This document shows, piece by piece, positions 15,301 through 22,981 of a stretch of DNA of 27,984 nt. The notes under the pieces were generated by a model that saw only the letters and a list, made by a program, of their open reading frames with translations, had not been told where the DNA came from and ran no database searches. The position numbers and the translations under genes are program-made. Each line of letters opens with the position of its first letter. Position 1 is the stretch's first letter. Origin of the DNA: a virus; IMG/VR virus record IMGVR_UViG_3300021375_000124, positions 1 to 27,984 of that record; one strand, 5' to 3'.

Positions 15301-16990
15301 CTGTCATTAAATGATATAATAATCTTCTTTGAGGTGCTTCTAGTTTTTCGTTTGCTTCTAATGCAACATCTAAAAATTGTTGACCAATGCTATTTTTATT
15401 TACTTGTAATTGTCTTCTAAGTAATTTATAATCAGAAGATAAACCATAATCATCAATTAAAAATCTTCCCATGTGTTCTGCTAACGCATCATCACCAACT
15501 TTTATTTTGCCTAGTCCTTTTGTAAGACCAGCACCTGCTAATCCAGCTATAAAACCCATACCAAACTTTTCAAGTGCTGTAGCATTTGGGTCATCTACAG
15601 AGTTATATCCAGCAATACCAGATGCAGACCCTGTAAGAGCAGAACCCCAATTATCAAACATTTTATTTTTTAAAGCTATACCAAATTTATCTTGATAGAA
15701 TTTGACAACACTATCTTTCATAGATAAACCTTCATCTGATTGCTCAGAAAAAACCTCTTGAACTTTTTTTTCAACAATCTTTTTCTCAACATCTTCTTGA
15801 ATAGGTCGACCTTCTACAGGTTTTACTTCTTCTGCAATATCTTTTTGTTTTCTAACAGTTGGTGGATTAATTGACTCTCTTACAAATTGAGTAGCTTTTT
15901 CTTTACTACCAAAAATTCTAGTCTGCACAGCTTGTTTTTTTCTTCTATTAAAATCAGCTATACTTTCTCCTCTTTTTCTACCACGTAGTGTAGGTTGTAT
16001 AGTAACTTCCCACTGCTTTTCAATAACTTCACCTTGCTCGTCAATAGCTTTTTGAACTGTGTAAAGTGTTTTAGTTTCTTGATCTTTTGTTTTGTACAAC
16101 CATGTCTTAGAATTTGATTTTCTATCTACCACAAAGACAACTTCTTTTGGTGATTGACTCGGTTCAGCTACAGCCCCTTCAGGACTTTTCTTAGCTTCTC
16201 CAGTTTTTGGAGGTTGTAATTCATCTAGTGGAAATTTTTTAGTAGCAGTTGCACCTTCTTTACTAACAAATTGTAAAGTTGCAAATCCTTCATCATCTAT
16301 TTGTATAATAGTTCCTACGTTTTTACGATCTGGAGCAATAACTCTTCTACCTACCGTTAGTGGTTGGTCATTAATTATTACCTGTTCTAACTCTTCTAAC
16401 TCATCTTCGGCAGTCTTTTTAGGCATTTCAATTTCATCAGCCTTTTTAAAGTATCCCTCTTTACCTCTAATCTTTGCTATACCTTCTAAAGCTGCTCCAC
16501 CAAGTCCACCAAGTGCAGTACCGGCTGTAGCACCAATAGCAATATTTTCTAATCTACTTTGTTTTTCACCAATTAAACCCGGTGATTCTTCACTAACATA
16601 TCCCATCCCTGCATGGAAGCCACCAGCCATACCCCCATACTTTGCAAGTTGCCATACATTCTTAGCTTTTTTATATGCTCCTACAATAGGCAAATAACCT
16701 ACAGGGTCTGCAACAACTGCAGAACCTAAGAAAGCTGTCATAGCTTCAGTACCATATTCAGGATTATCTAAGATGGATTGAAGAGTTCTATCTTTTCTTT
16801 TTAATTCTTCAGTAGCATCTTCCATCCCAAATAGACCTGCCCCAAACTGAGCAATACCACGCAATGAATCACTAGCTCCCATTTTGGCAGCATATTTAAT
16901 TGCATCGGATTTTGAAAGTTGAAAAGTCGGGTCGACTGTTGAACGAATGTATTCGATAAATTCTTTATCGTTATCTTTTTGATAAGCCAT
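12368..16990 (-). CDS. Giant internal virion/ejection protein with C-terminal HExxH domain
   Basis: A 1540-residue protein, the largest in the window, in the position and size class of T7 gp16 (1318), which leaves the capsid and helps DNA cross the envelope. Two Gly/Ala-rich hydrophobic stretches lie near 85-175 and a third near 450-500, possible membrane-interacting parts. No N-terminal transglycosylase motif is seen. Around residues 1270-1310 is the motif KEDPADRVDPFTGEPY flanked by KGG boxes. Near the C-terminus is HEIVHRAAH (H1432, E1433, H1436), a zinc-metalloprotease HExxH, with a possible third ligand in INEGLAH about 38 residues later. Ribosome site AAAGG is close to the start. The virion role is inferred from context; the protease call rests on the motif. 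Confidence 0.8.
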   Translation of the reverse strand: MAYQKDNDKEFIEYIRSTVDPTFQLSKSDAIKYAAKMGASDSLRGIAQFGAGLFGMEDATEELKRKDRTLQSILDNPEYGTEAMTAFLGSAVVADPVGYLPIVGAYKKAKNVWQLAKYGGMAGGFHAGMGYVSEESPGLIGEKQSRLENIAIGATAGTALGGLGGAALEGIAKIRGKEGYFKKADEIEMPKKTAEDELEELEQVIINDQPLTVGRRVIAPDRKNVGTIIQIDDEGFATLQFVSKEGATATKKFPLDELQPPKTGEAKKSPEGAVAEPSQSPKEVVFVVDRKSNSKTWLYKTKDQETKTLYTVQKAIDEQGEVIEKQWEVTIQPTLRGRKRGESIADFNRRKKQAVQTRIFGSKEKATQFVRESINPPTVRKQKDIAEEVKPVEGRPIQEDVEKKIVEKKVQEVFSEQSDEGLSMKDSVVKFYQDKFGIALKNKMFDNWGSALTGSASGIAGYNSVDDPNATALEKFGMGFIAGLAGAGLTKGLGKIKVGDDALAEHMGRFLIDDYGLSSDYKLLRRQLQVNKNSIGQQFLDVALEANEKLEAPQRRLLYHLMTGNLDSIDDLAEEGIEINLKGRKLIQEMGQKYVDLGLLDEATFNNNINTYLHRSYVKHLKSPKGKKLFDSMRQVSLAGNELRPRGLVEEISESAFNKAGSKWKTQGWEVIGEPSAGKVKIRRDFTPDERKQMGEIEDASFAIAETGRLMANDIATAKFFRDLSNDSRYAITKKSWEAKGKPEDFIQVPNTTLRGTTVKSYGELANKEMYVHKDVMRDISRMVKMTNENVGMEDALKKFDKMQSIWKKSKTAWNPAVHANNVMSNLVLLDFADTSYSFLPKAVSELRKGNNSEFFRLAREQGVFDVDIVTKELRDTSGAMEQALAKITDADRPSQMLGYSTDMFNSARKAKQATLGNLENLYQLEDQVFRMAVFMDRINKKMDVTEAALDARKWFIDYDINAPAINFLRRTATPFLSYTYRIVPLLAETAALRPHKFAKWAMIGYGLNELGKQVGGGDPELERITMREELSKTLWGVPYMPPTTIRMPFNSNDGDSQYLDISRWIPGGDIFEEREKGVPGIPAPLQPSFGLYGDIYNVAVARTDPFTGQEVEGLGVGEDMKAIAKGLVKRLTPNVAIIPGSYAYEKMRRSFRTQKGFEKGELIPGSKYATEYSPWEAFAYTMGIKLRPQDPTVNQKIKEIQLNKDLKEVEGLVYKARKDFEKGDISYKQREQAFKDAELKRIQIIAEWNAYMRLYNQALGKKVKRIEREQQAKGGIVEGEDNVPFTKEDPADRVDPFTGEPYQEQMDRLGFDKGGRADEYKKKLNELENYISQNRLVSKEAQMSSMSGEGYSDPRFIKTTGNELIDKYGMQPFPAEGSGRILSTKELGMRGEDSLINPSQKGTFNSETDVIQYKDITGILPSHTPERTQIHEIVHRAAHRSGWLDNFYKDKNLKKIAPKVTGARGKQLTHIINEGLAHSYDHTLTNKKIDSEELKEQIKFRVSNYNIRDDYKDRVAKEIFESLPVLQENFEQYLKNKEK

Positions 16991-16998
16991 AGAACCTT

Positions 16999-18882
16999 TT
17001 AAATGTTTAAGTCTTTATATAAATCTGTTAAAAATTTTCTTCTAAAATATATTTTTTTAAATGGGTCATATTTTTTTTCATCTTCTGTAATATAACCTGC
17101 ATTCACTAACATTTCATCTGTTACCAAATCAATTGGGTCTTCTCTACCCGGAGCTTGTTGAGTAACACCACCTATTTTAGGCTTAACATTTTTAAACTTA
17201 GTTATTGTATCTTCATCTATTTTATACTTTTCAGATATATTTATAGGTTCTCCAGTTTCAGATTTACCACCAGTATCACCACCAGCAATATTTATAACAT
17301 TAAATTTACGACTCAAATCTCCTTCAGAAGCTTCGATAAAATATTCTGATGTATCGGTGTCATATTGTATAATGCCTGTGCCTTCAATAATATTAGGGAA
17401 AAATTTAGAAAGTTCTACCGGTTTTCCATCAGTAATATCTACAATACCTGTTTTATCTTTAGTTTGAGTTAATGTAAATTTAGCTAATAATGTATTAGGA
17501 TTTTCAATTAAATCATTATATTGTTTTAACTTTGTTGGGTCTGTAATTTGAGACTCAATAGTATTTAATTTAGTGGTTTCTGTGTCTCCTGATTGTTTAA
17601 CTTGATTAACTGTATAGTTTATACCAAGCTGATTAAGTTGAGTTTGTCTGAATGTTTCAGCATCCCATCCTTCTTTTTTAGCAATTGAACTATACTCTGG
17701 TGACACTTTAAACATCTTACTTTCTTGATCGTACATAGCCATTGGTATACCATCTTTTGTAAATTTACCCTGTAGTATATCTTGATATAACGAATCAATA
17801 ATTTCGTTAGCTTTTTTAGTATCATCTAAATTTATTTTTAAAGCATTATTTGCTAATGCAAAAGAATAGGCTTTAGAAATATTCGTCTTTAAAGCAACAC
17901 CCTTTCCTCCGTCTTTTAAAATATCTACCACTTGATCTTGAAATTCAGGTTTAATCTTAGCTACAAAAGACAGCTCAGTACTAGAGTCTAACATTAAACT
18001 ATCATTGTAATTTTTAGAAGAATTTATTACATCAGCTTTTGTTGAGCCATCTTCATACGTAATAACTGATAGTATATCGTTTGTGACAACTCCCGGTGAA
18101 GAGTTATAACTTATAGTTTTTGTTTCTTGACTTTTAATTTTTTTACCAATCTCCTTACCATCTTTGTATTGTTCTTTCATTTTAGCAATTAAACCGGGTG
18201 TATCATATCCTAGCTTATCATAAGTTTCAGCAACTTCTTTAAACTCTCTAATCTCTTTAAACATAGGAGCATCAAACACTTTATCTTTAGCTACTTTCTT
18301 TTTATAGTCTAAAGTATCTGGAGTTTCGACTCCTATAATATTTTTAAAACCTTTGACTGCTGCACCAAATAAACTTCTAGGAGCTGCTTGTTTAGAAAAT
18401 TGTTCATAACCTTCTATAAACTCTTCTAAAGTTGGTACGTCTCTAGCTTCTAATGCTTTCTTTTCTAATGAACCATACAGATCGTTGGCTTTAGCTTCAG
18501 CTTGTTCATTTAACCAGCTTTGAATATTTTTTACTTCATCAAAAGGTCTTTCATTTTTTGCAGCTTCTAAATACGTATTAAATATTTGTTTTTGTAAATA
18601 ACTTTTACCACCATTTTTTGTAACTGTATCCCAATATGTTAAAGTATCATTAGCATCTTTTATATAACTTTGATACTTAGCTTTCGCAGGTGCATTTGCT
18701 GCATCTAATTGATCTGCTCTATTATTTAAAAAAGAAGTAGCTCCTTTAACTACAGTATCAGCAAGTAATAATTTCTTAGAAAATTTTTCTTGCTCTTTAG
18801 CTGTTTGCTCTCTTCTTTCTCTAGCTGTATCTAGTTGTCCTTGAACAAATTGTAGTTGTTCATCTACATCATATCTTGCCAT
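16999..18882 (-). CDS. Virion-associated protein, gp15-like in position
   Basis: A 627-residue soluble-looking protein starting with a charged coiled coil (DEQLQFVQGQLDTARERREQ) and continuing as a long mixed alpha/beta chain without membrane segments or catalytic motifs that I recognise. It lies immediately upstream of the giant gp16-like gene, the place of T7 gp15 (747 residues), so an internal core or ejection role is a fair inference. The final third is richer in beta strands (TDTSEYFIEASEGDLSRKF). AAAGG precedes its ATG by about ten bases. Homology to gp15 cannot be shown by eye. Confidence 0.7.
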   Translation of the reverse strand: MARYDVDEQLQFVQGQLDTARERREQTAKEQEKFSKKLLLADTVVKGATSFLNNRADQLDAANAPAKAKYQSYIKDANDTLTYWDTVTKNGGKSYLQKQIFNTYLEAAKNERPFDEVKNIQSWLNEQAEAKANDLYGSLEKKALEARDVPTLEEFIEGYEQFSKQAAPRSLFGAAVKGFKNIIGVETPDTLDYKKKVAKDKVFDAPMFKEIREFKEVAETYDKLGYDTPGLIAKMKEQYKDGKEIGKKIKSQETKTISYNSSPGVVTNDILSVITYEDGSTKADVINSSKNYNDSLMLDSSTELSFVAKIKPEFQDQVVDILKDGGKGVALKTNISKAYSFALANNALKINLDDTKKANEIIDSLYQDILQGKFTKDGIPMAMYDQESKMFKVSPEYSSIAKKEGWDAETFRQTQLNQLGINYTVNQVKQSGDTETTKLNTIESQITDPTKLKQYNDLIENPNTLLAKFTLTQTKDKTGIVDITDGKPVELSKFFPNIIEGTGIIQYDTDTSEYFIEASEGDLSRKFNVINIAGGDTGGKSETGEPINISEKYKIDEDTITKFKNVKPKIGGVTQQAPGREDPIDLVTDEMLVNAGYITEDEKKYDPFKKIYFRRKFLTDLYKDLNI

Positions 18883-18883
18883 T

Positions 18884-19486
18884 TTATTGTACCTTTTCTA
18901 ATAAACTATTATTTGTTGGTGGATTTTGTTTTTCTAACAATCCCGGACCTATATCTAAACTTTGTATCTGTTGTGCAATGTCAGTAGGTAATGCTCCTTG
19001 TGGCACCTCAGACATATTACCAAGTTTTGCTCTTGCAACCTCTTGAATATTTTTAGCTTTTTTACTTTCTAAATCTGTCTCTGGTTCTTCTTCCTCTTCT
19101 TCATCCCCATATAAAACATATTGTATATCAGCTTTTTCAGCAAGTGCCATTAACACATACATAACTGGTTCAACTAATAACAATAATAAATCAGGATTCC
19201 ATTTACCTTCTCTAAAACCAACATATAATAACTGTGTAGTTATATCTGATAAAGGAACTCCATCACTGACAGACTGCATCATCGGCATATAATTTTCTTC
19301 TACCAATAACTTATCTGTAATATATTCTAAAGCATCTTTAAAGTTTGTAAATTCTGGAGGACTCTCCCAAGGATAAGATTCATCAGGACTATTTGTTAAA
19401 CTTTGCCCCGGTATAGGTCTGCCGGTATTTTCTGCTAATGCATCAATTCCTACTGCATCGTGTTGTTCAAAAGGTAATCTTTCCAT
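18884..19486 (-). CDS. Acidic structural-module protein of unknown function
   Basis: A 200-residue protein, not recognised. It has a proline-rich start, a very hydrophobic helix (about 98-116, PDLLLLLVEPVMYVLM), then an acidic run of aspartate and glutamates (about 128-137) and a polar tail. The hydrophobic helix next to an acidic run could be a membrane or protein interface. AGGAT lies eight bases before its ATG, and its stop is one base before the next gene's ATG. Its place among the ejection proteins suggests a virion or assembly role. Confidence 0.7.
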   Translation of the reverse strand: MERLPFEQHDAVGIDALAENTGRPIPGQSLTNSPDESYPWESPPEFTNFKDALEYITDKLLVEENYMPMMQSVSDGVPLSDITTQLLYVGFREGKWNPDLLLLLVEPVMYVLMALAEKADIQYVLYGDEEEEEEPETDLESKKAKNIQEVARAKLGNMSEVPQGALPTDIAQQIQSLDIGPGLLEKQNPPTNNSLLEKVQ

Positions 19487-19490
19487 AATA

Positions 19491-20480
19491 TTATCCTGCT
19501 AGTCCAATAGGTTTAAAGACTTGACGTTGAAAATTTTTCATATAAGATTCATACGCAGATGTTCCATCAGATAATAAATCATTAACATATGATTGATTGG
19601 CTAAAGCCCCTCCCATGAAACTATTACCACCTTGAGAAAGTGTTAAATCAACTGTATCAAAAACAGATGGATTTTGAGAACTCATTGCCATTAAAGATGG
19701 TATATTTATAGAAACATAATCAGCAGCATCAGGTTGTTTATAACCAAGAGCTTCTGCTACTTTTTGAGTACCGGCTGCTTTTAATCCACCAATAGCTGCA
19801 TCTGTAACTGAAGATTGAACCGCCTTCTTACCATAATCATAGGCATCAAAACTTGCAATATCTTTTCTAATTGCAGAATCTTTGTCAAATATATTTATGT
19901 TATCAAAGAATCCCGGCTCTTTAGATTTACCAGCTAATAATGAATCTTCTAAACTAAAATTAGTTCCTTTAAAACCAGATACATCTGTTAATCCTGTAAC
20001 ATCAGCCAGTGCATCTGTTTTCTTTCCTAATCCTTTATCAATAATTTTTTGAGCATCTATACCTTTAGTAACTTCACTATCTACTTTTGTTAATACATCA
20101 GCATCATTAGTAATTCCAAAAAATTCTTTAGTAGACTCAAATGCATTACCAATAGTTTCAGTTACTCCTTTATAAATATTACCAACACCAGTACCAGCTT
20201 TATGAATAATATCCATTGTTCTTCCTAAAGCTTTTGAAGCTACATTATTACTTGATAATAGTTTGTTAGCCCACGTACCTGATTGAGAACCTGCAAAGTT
20301 TCCAAAAATACCCTGAAGACCTTTAAAAGCATAAGGCATTAAAAACATCATACCTAGTTGACCAACTATTCCAAGTTTACCAAAAGCTTTACCAACTTTT
20401 TTTACTACCTTTTTAATTCCACGTGCTATTTTTTTAACACCTTTTTTCAAGCCTTTCCAAGCTTTAGATAATATTCCCAT
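19491..20480 (-). CDS. Ejection/virion protein with cationic amphipathic N-terminus
   Basis: A 329-residue protein whose first 36 residues carry 13 Lys/Arg and no acidic residue, arranged so that I3, L4, W8, L11, V15, I18, I22, V25, V29, F33 and L36 fall on one helical face. This looks like a membrane-active antimicrobial peptide. A hydrophobic stretch follows (about 38-60, IVGQLGMMFLMPYAFKGL). The remainder is polar and Gly/Ser-rich with no known motif. It sits between two other presumed internal virion proteins and has a good AGGAGAT ribosome site. I infer a T7 gp14-like part in building the trans-envelope channel; homology is not demonstrated. Confidence 0.7.
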   Translation of the reverse strand: MGILSKAWKGLKKGVKKIARGIKKVVKKVGKAFGKLGIVGQLGMMFLMPYAFKGLQGIFGNFAGSQSGTWANKLLSSNNVASKALGRTMDIIHKAGTGVGNIYKGVTETIGNAFESTKEFFGITNDADVLTKVDSEVTKGIDAQKIIDKGLGKKTDALADVTGLTDVSGFKGTNFSLEDSLLAGKSKEPGFFDNINIFDKDSAIRKDIASFDAYDYGKKAVQSSVTDAAIGGLKAAGTQKVAEALGYKQPDAADYVSINIPSLMAMSSQNPSVFDTVDLTLSQGGNSFMGGALANQSYVNDLLSDGTSAYESYMKNFQRQVFKPIGLAG

Positions 20481-20482
20481 TC

Positions 20483-22663
20483 TTAATCTCCTGTACCAAA
20501 TATTCGATCAACGGTAGCTGATGCGTTGTTAAAATTACTAGACCAGTTTTTAGCTGCATCGCCTTCTGAACTAGCAGCAGCAATCATAGCTTGAGTTTTT
20601 CTATTTGCTGTATCTGTTGCCCATCTAAAATCATAATCTGCTTGATCTCTAAGCTCTTGCCATAAAAATGCTTGTGCTTGTGATGATAGATTAAATGCAT
20701 TCTGAGCATTTTGTTGATTCACTGCATTTTTTGCAGCAGTATCTGCTAGATTGGCTTTACGTCTCCACTCAACATTTGATTGTTGAATTGCCTGTGCATT
20801 TTGAACATTAAATTGTTCTCGTTGAAAATCAATTGTTTCATTAAATTGTTTAGCTTGATTTATTATTGCAGCGTTTGTTTTGTTAATTTCTAACTCATTA
20901 GCAATACGTCTAGCTTCTGCAGCATTTTGTTGTTGTACGTTAAACTGTTTAGCTGCATTCATTTGAGATGCATTAAATTGATTAACCTGTGTATTCAAAC
21001 TTGCCATAAACTGCTGTGTTTGATTTTCACTAGCAGCATTAAACTGTCTCGCAGCATTTGTTGCAGCTTGATTACTTAACAATCTTTGCTGTTCTTGTTG
21101 ACCCTTTAATACGTTTGCTTGTTGTTGATTGCTCAAGTTTTGCATATCCATTGTTAAGAATGCTTGAGCATTTTGTATTTGAGATTTCTGATAAAAGTCT
21201 GCTTCAGCTAAATTAGCTTGAGACATTAGTACAGCATTTTGAATGGTAGCTTGTTGATCTAAATTAGCTTCGGTAATTCCTACAGTTTGTAAGAACTTAC
21301 TATTTGAAAGTGCTATCTGTTGGTCAGAACTAAACTGAGCCATATCCATTTGAAAAACTTGCGAAGCATTTGTTAATGCTGTTTGCTGTTGTCTTGCAGC
21401 ATTAGCTTCTGCTTCTTGAGCTTCTATAGTTTTTTGCTGACTTACACTTGCTTGTATAGCTTGAGCATTTGATTGTGCTAAAGGCATTGCAGCTTGTATA
21501 ATAGTATTGAGCAAGGCATCTCTACCTACAGTGGATGCTGACATACCACGTTGGGCTAACATTTGTTCAACACTAGCTACAGCAGGTGCTGCCCATGTAG
21601 GAACTTCACCCTCTTCAATACCTTTTAATAAACTATCTAACTGATTAGATACTAAGGCTTCTTCTGGTAATCCTTCAATGATACCTCTTTCAGCTTCACT
21701 AAAATCAGCTAGTCTAGCTTCTAAAGTTTCTGGGTCGTTACCCAATTCTGTAATATCTGCATCACTTAGTCCAGCATTCTTTAATTGCTTTTTAGCTCTT
21801 GTAATACGTGATAAAGAACTTCCAGCATTTATAGCTGCTTGAGATTTAGCTTCAGGACTAATCGTCCCTATAACTCTTTCAGTTAATGCTCCGGGTATAA
21901 TTTCTACCTGTGCACCTTCTATGGGAGCTACTCTTTCTACACCTGCAGCTTTTGCAAGAGCATCTTCTGTAATCTCACCTTCAGCTACAGCAATTTCTGG
22001 AGCTTCAGTAACTTGAAAAGCTTCCATTCTTGCAGCTTGTAATTCTTCTGGAGTTGCAGCTCTAGAAATGTCTTTCATTGTTTGAACATTTTCTAAGCCT
22101 ATTTCTTTTACAAACTCTGGTGTAACTCCTTTACGTTGTGCAAGTTGTAAAGCTTCTGCTTCATATTCTGGTCCTGTTGGAACTGCTTCTATTTTAGCTG
22201 TTGGTATAGCACCTTCAGGTATTTCACCTCTAGCAATTGCTTGAGCTTGTTTTCCTGTTTCAATTATTCTAGCTCCCCGTTCCTGACTAAACTCTTCTTG
22301 TTGTTTAGCTTCATCTAACCCTCTAATACGTTCAGCTTCTGCTGCTGCTAATTCTTCATCAGTAGCAGGAGAAGGTGCTGGAGTAGGTTCTGTAGCAGGT
22401 TTAGTTTCTAATGAAGGACTACCTCCACCACCGGGAATATTAGGCATTGTCGGTGCTTGTATGTTTGAAGGCATACCACCACCAATGTTTATATCAGGTT
22501 GATTCTCAAGTTCTCTTTGAGTTCTTTGTCTATCTATTTCTTCACGATCTAGGTCTGTTCGCATATTACGAACAATATCACCCTCTTGATAACCAACTCT
22601 ACCACCTTTACGATAGTCTTGTCTTTCTGATGAACTTCTTTTTCTATTTCTTCTTTTTGACAT
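20483..22663 (-). CDS. Gln/Asn/Ala-rich internal virion protein
   Basis: A 726-residue protein in three parts: a basic head (MSKRRNRKRSSSERQDYRKGG, residues 1-21) with the box KGGRVGYQEG; an acidic, Pro/Glu/Ala-rich stretch (about 30-370); and a long Gln/Asn/Ala-rich helical part (about 380-690) with recurring QFN and QQNAA units such as AARQFNAAS, AAKQFNVQQQNAA and NQAKQFNET. The last part should form long helices or coiled coils. The place ahead of the other ejection proteins suggests an internal core protein, perhaps of the T7 gp14 class, but sequence similarity is not evident. AGGAAAT precedes the start by eight bases. Confidence 0.72.
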   Translation of the reverse strand: MSKRRNRKRSSSERQDYRKGGRVGYQEGDIVRNMRTDLDREEIDRQRTQRELENQPDINIGGGMPSNIQAPTMPNIPGGGGSPSLETKPATEPTPAPSPATDEELAAAEAERIRGLDEAKQQEEFSQERGARIIETGKQAQAIARGEIPEGAIPTAKIEAVPTGPEYEAEALQLAQRKGVTPEFVKEIGLENVQTMKDISRAATPEELQAARMEAFQVTEAPEIAVAEGEITEDALAKAAGVERVAPIEGAQVEIIPGALTERVIGTISPEAKSQAAINAGSSLSRITRAKKQLKNAGLSDADITELGNDPETLEARLADFSEAERGIIEGLPEEALVSNQLDSLLKGIEEGEVPTWAAPAVASVEQMLAQRGMSASTVGRDALLNTIIQAAMPLAQSNAQAIQASVSQQKTIEAQEAEANAARQQQTALTNASQVFQMDMAQFSSDQQIALSNSKFLQTVGITEANLDQQATIQNAVLMSQANLAEADFYQKSQIQNAQAFLTMDMQNLSNQQQANVLKGQQEQQRLLSNQAATNAARQFNAASENQTQQFMASLNTQVNQFNASQMNAAKQFNVQQQNAAEARRIANELEINKTNAAIINQAKQFNETIDFQREQFNVQNAQAIQQSNVEWRRKANLADTAAKNAVNQQNAQNAFNLSSQAQAFLWQELRDQADYDFRWATDTANRKTQAMIAAASSEGDAAKNWSSNFNNASATVDRIFGTGD

Positions 22664-22685
22664 TCTTATTTCCTATATACCTATT

Positions 22686-22928
22686 TTACTTAACTTCAAA
22701 CAATTTGTCAAGCTTTTCACTGATTTTATCCATTCTTTCCATTAAGACTGACATATCATCTTTTAGCTCTATTTTAGTGACATACTCTTTTGCAATCTCT
22801 TCACGTGTCTTATTGACAAGTATTTCGAGTCTTTTAAGTTCTTGAGTGTTGACACGTATGCTGTTTAAGATTGGTACGAACACCAATGTTATTATCATGT
22901 TCCAGACTATCATGGGTATCTCAACCAT
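22686..22928 (-). CDS. Small one-TM coiled-coil protein after the tail fibre
   Basis: An 80-residue protein with an N-terminal membrane helix (about 4-24, PMIVWNMIITLVFVPIL) and a coiled coil for the rest (RLEILVNKTREEIAKEYVTK and MERMDKISEKLDKL). This type of small protein is frequent near the tail fibre in marine podoviruses as I recall, without a settled function. The layout is that of a short inner-membrane spanin or a holin-like protein, yet it is too short for a normal Rz to span the periplasm. A very good GGAGAG site precedes its ATG. Confidence 0.7.
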   Translation of the reverse strand: MVEIPMIVWNMIITLVFVPILNSIRVNTQELKRLEILVNKTREEIAKEYVTKIELKDDMSVLMERMDKISEKLDKLFEVK

Positions 22929-22929
22929 T

Positions 22930-22980
22930 TTAGCTCTCCAGTGCTGTGATTCTAGCTTCTAACTCTTTAGTTGTTGCCAT
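22930..22980 (-). CDS. Possible 16-residue micro-ORF between fibre and coiled-coil genes
   Basis: Reads MATTKELEARITALES and a stop. It fills exactly the gap between the tail-fibre stop and the next ATG. A GGAGA site lies about nine bases upstream in the fibre's last codons. The peptide resembles the end of the fibre itself (ITDLTTRIETLENA), suggesting a small duplication of the C-terminal coiled coil. It may be translated, act as a coupling leader, or be a remnant. Confidence 0.3.
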   Translation of the reverse strand: MATTKELEARITALES

Positions 22981-22981
22981 C

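Noticed and set aside
22447-22845. A 132-codon + strand frame rich in Phe, Leu and Ser that looks like a membrane protein.
   Set aside because: It runs antisense across the end of one real gene and the start of another; the hydrophobicity comes from complementing Lys/Glu-rich codons.
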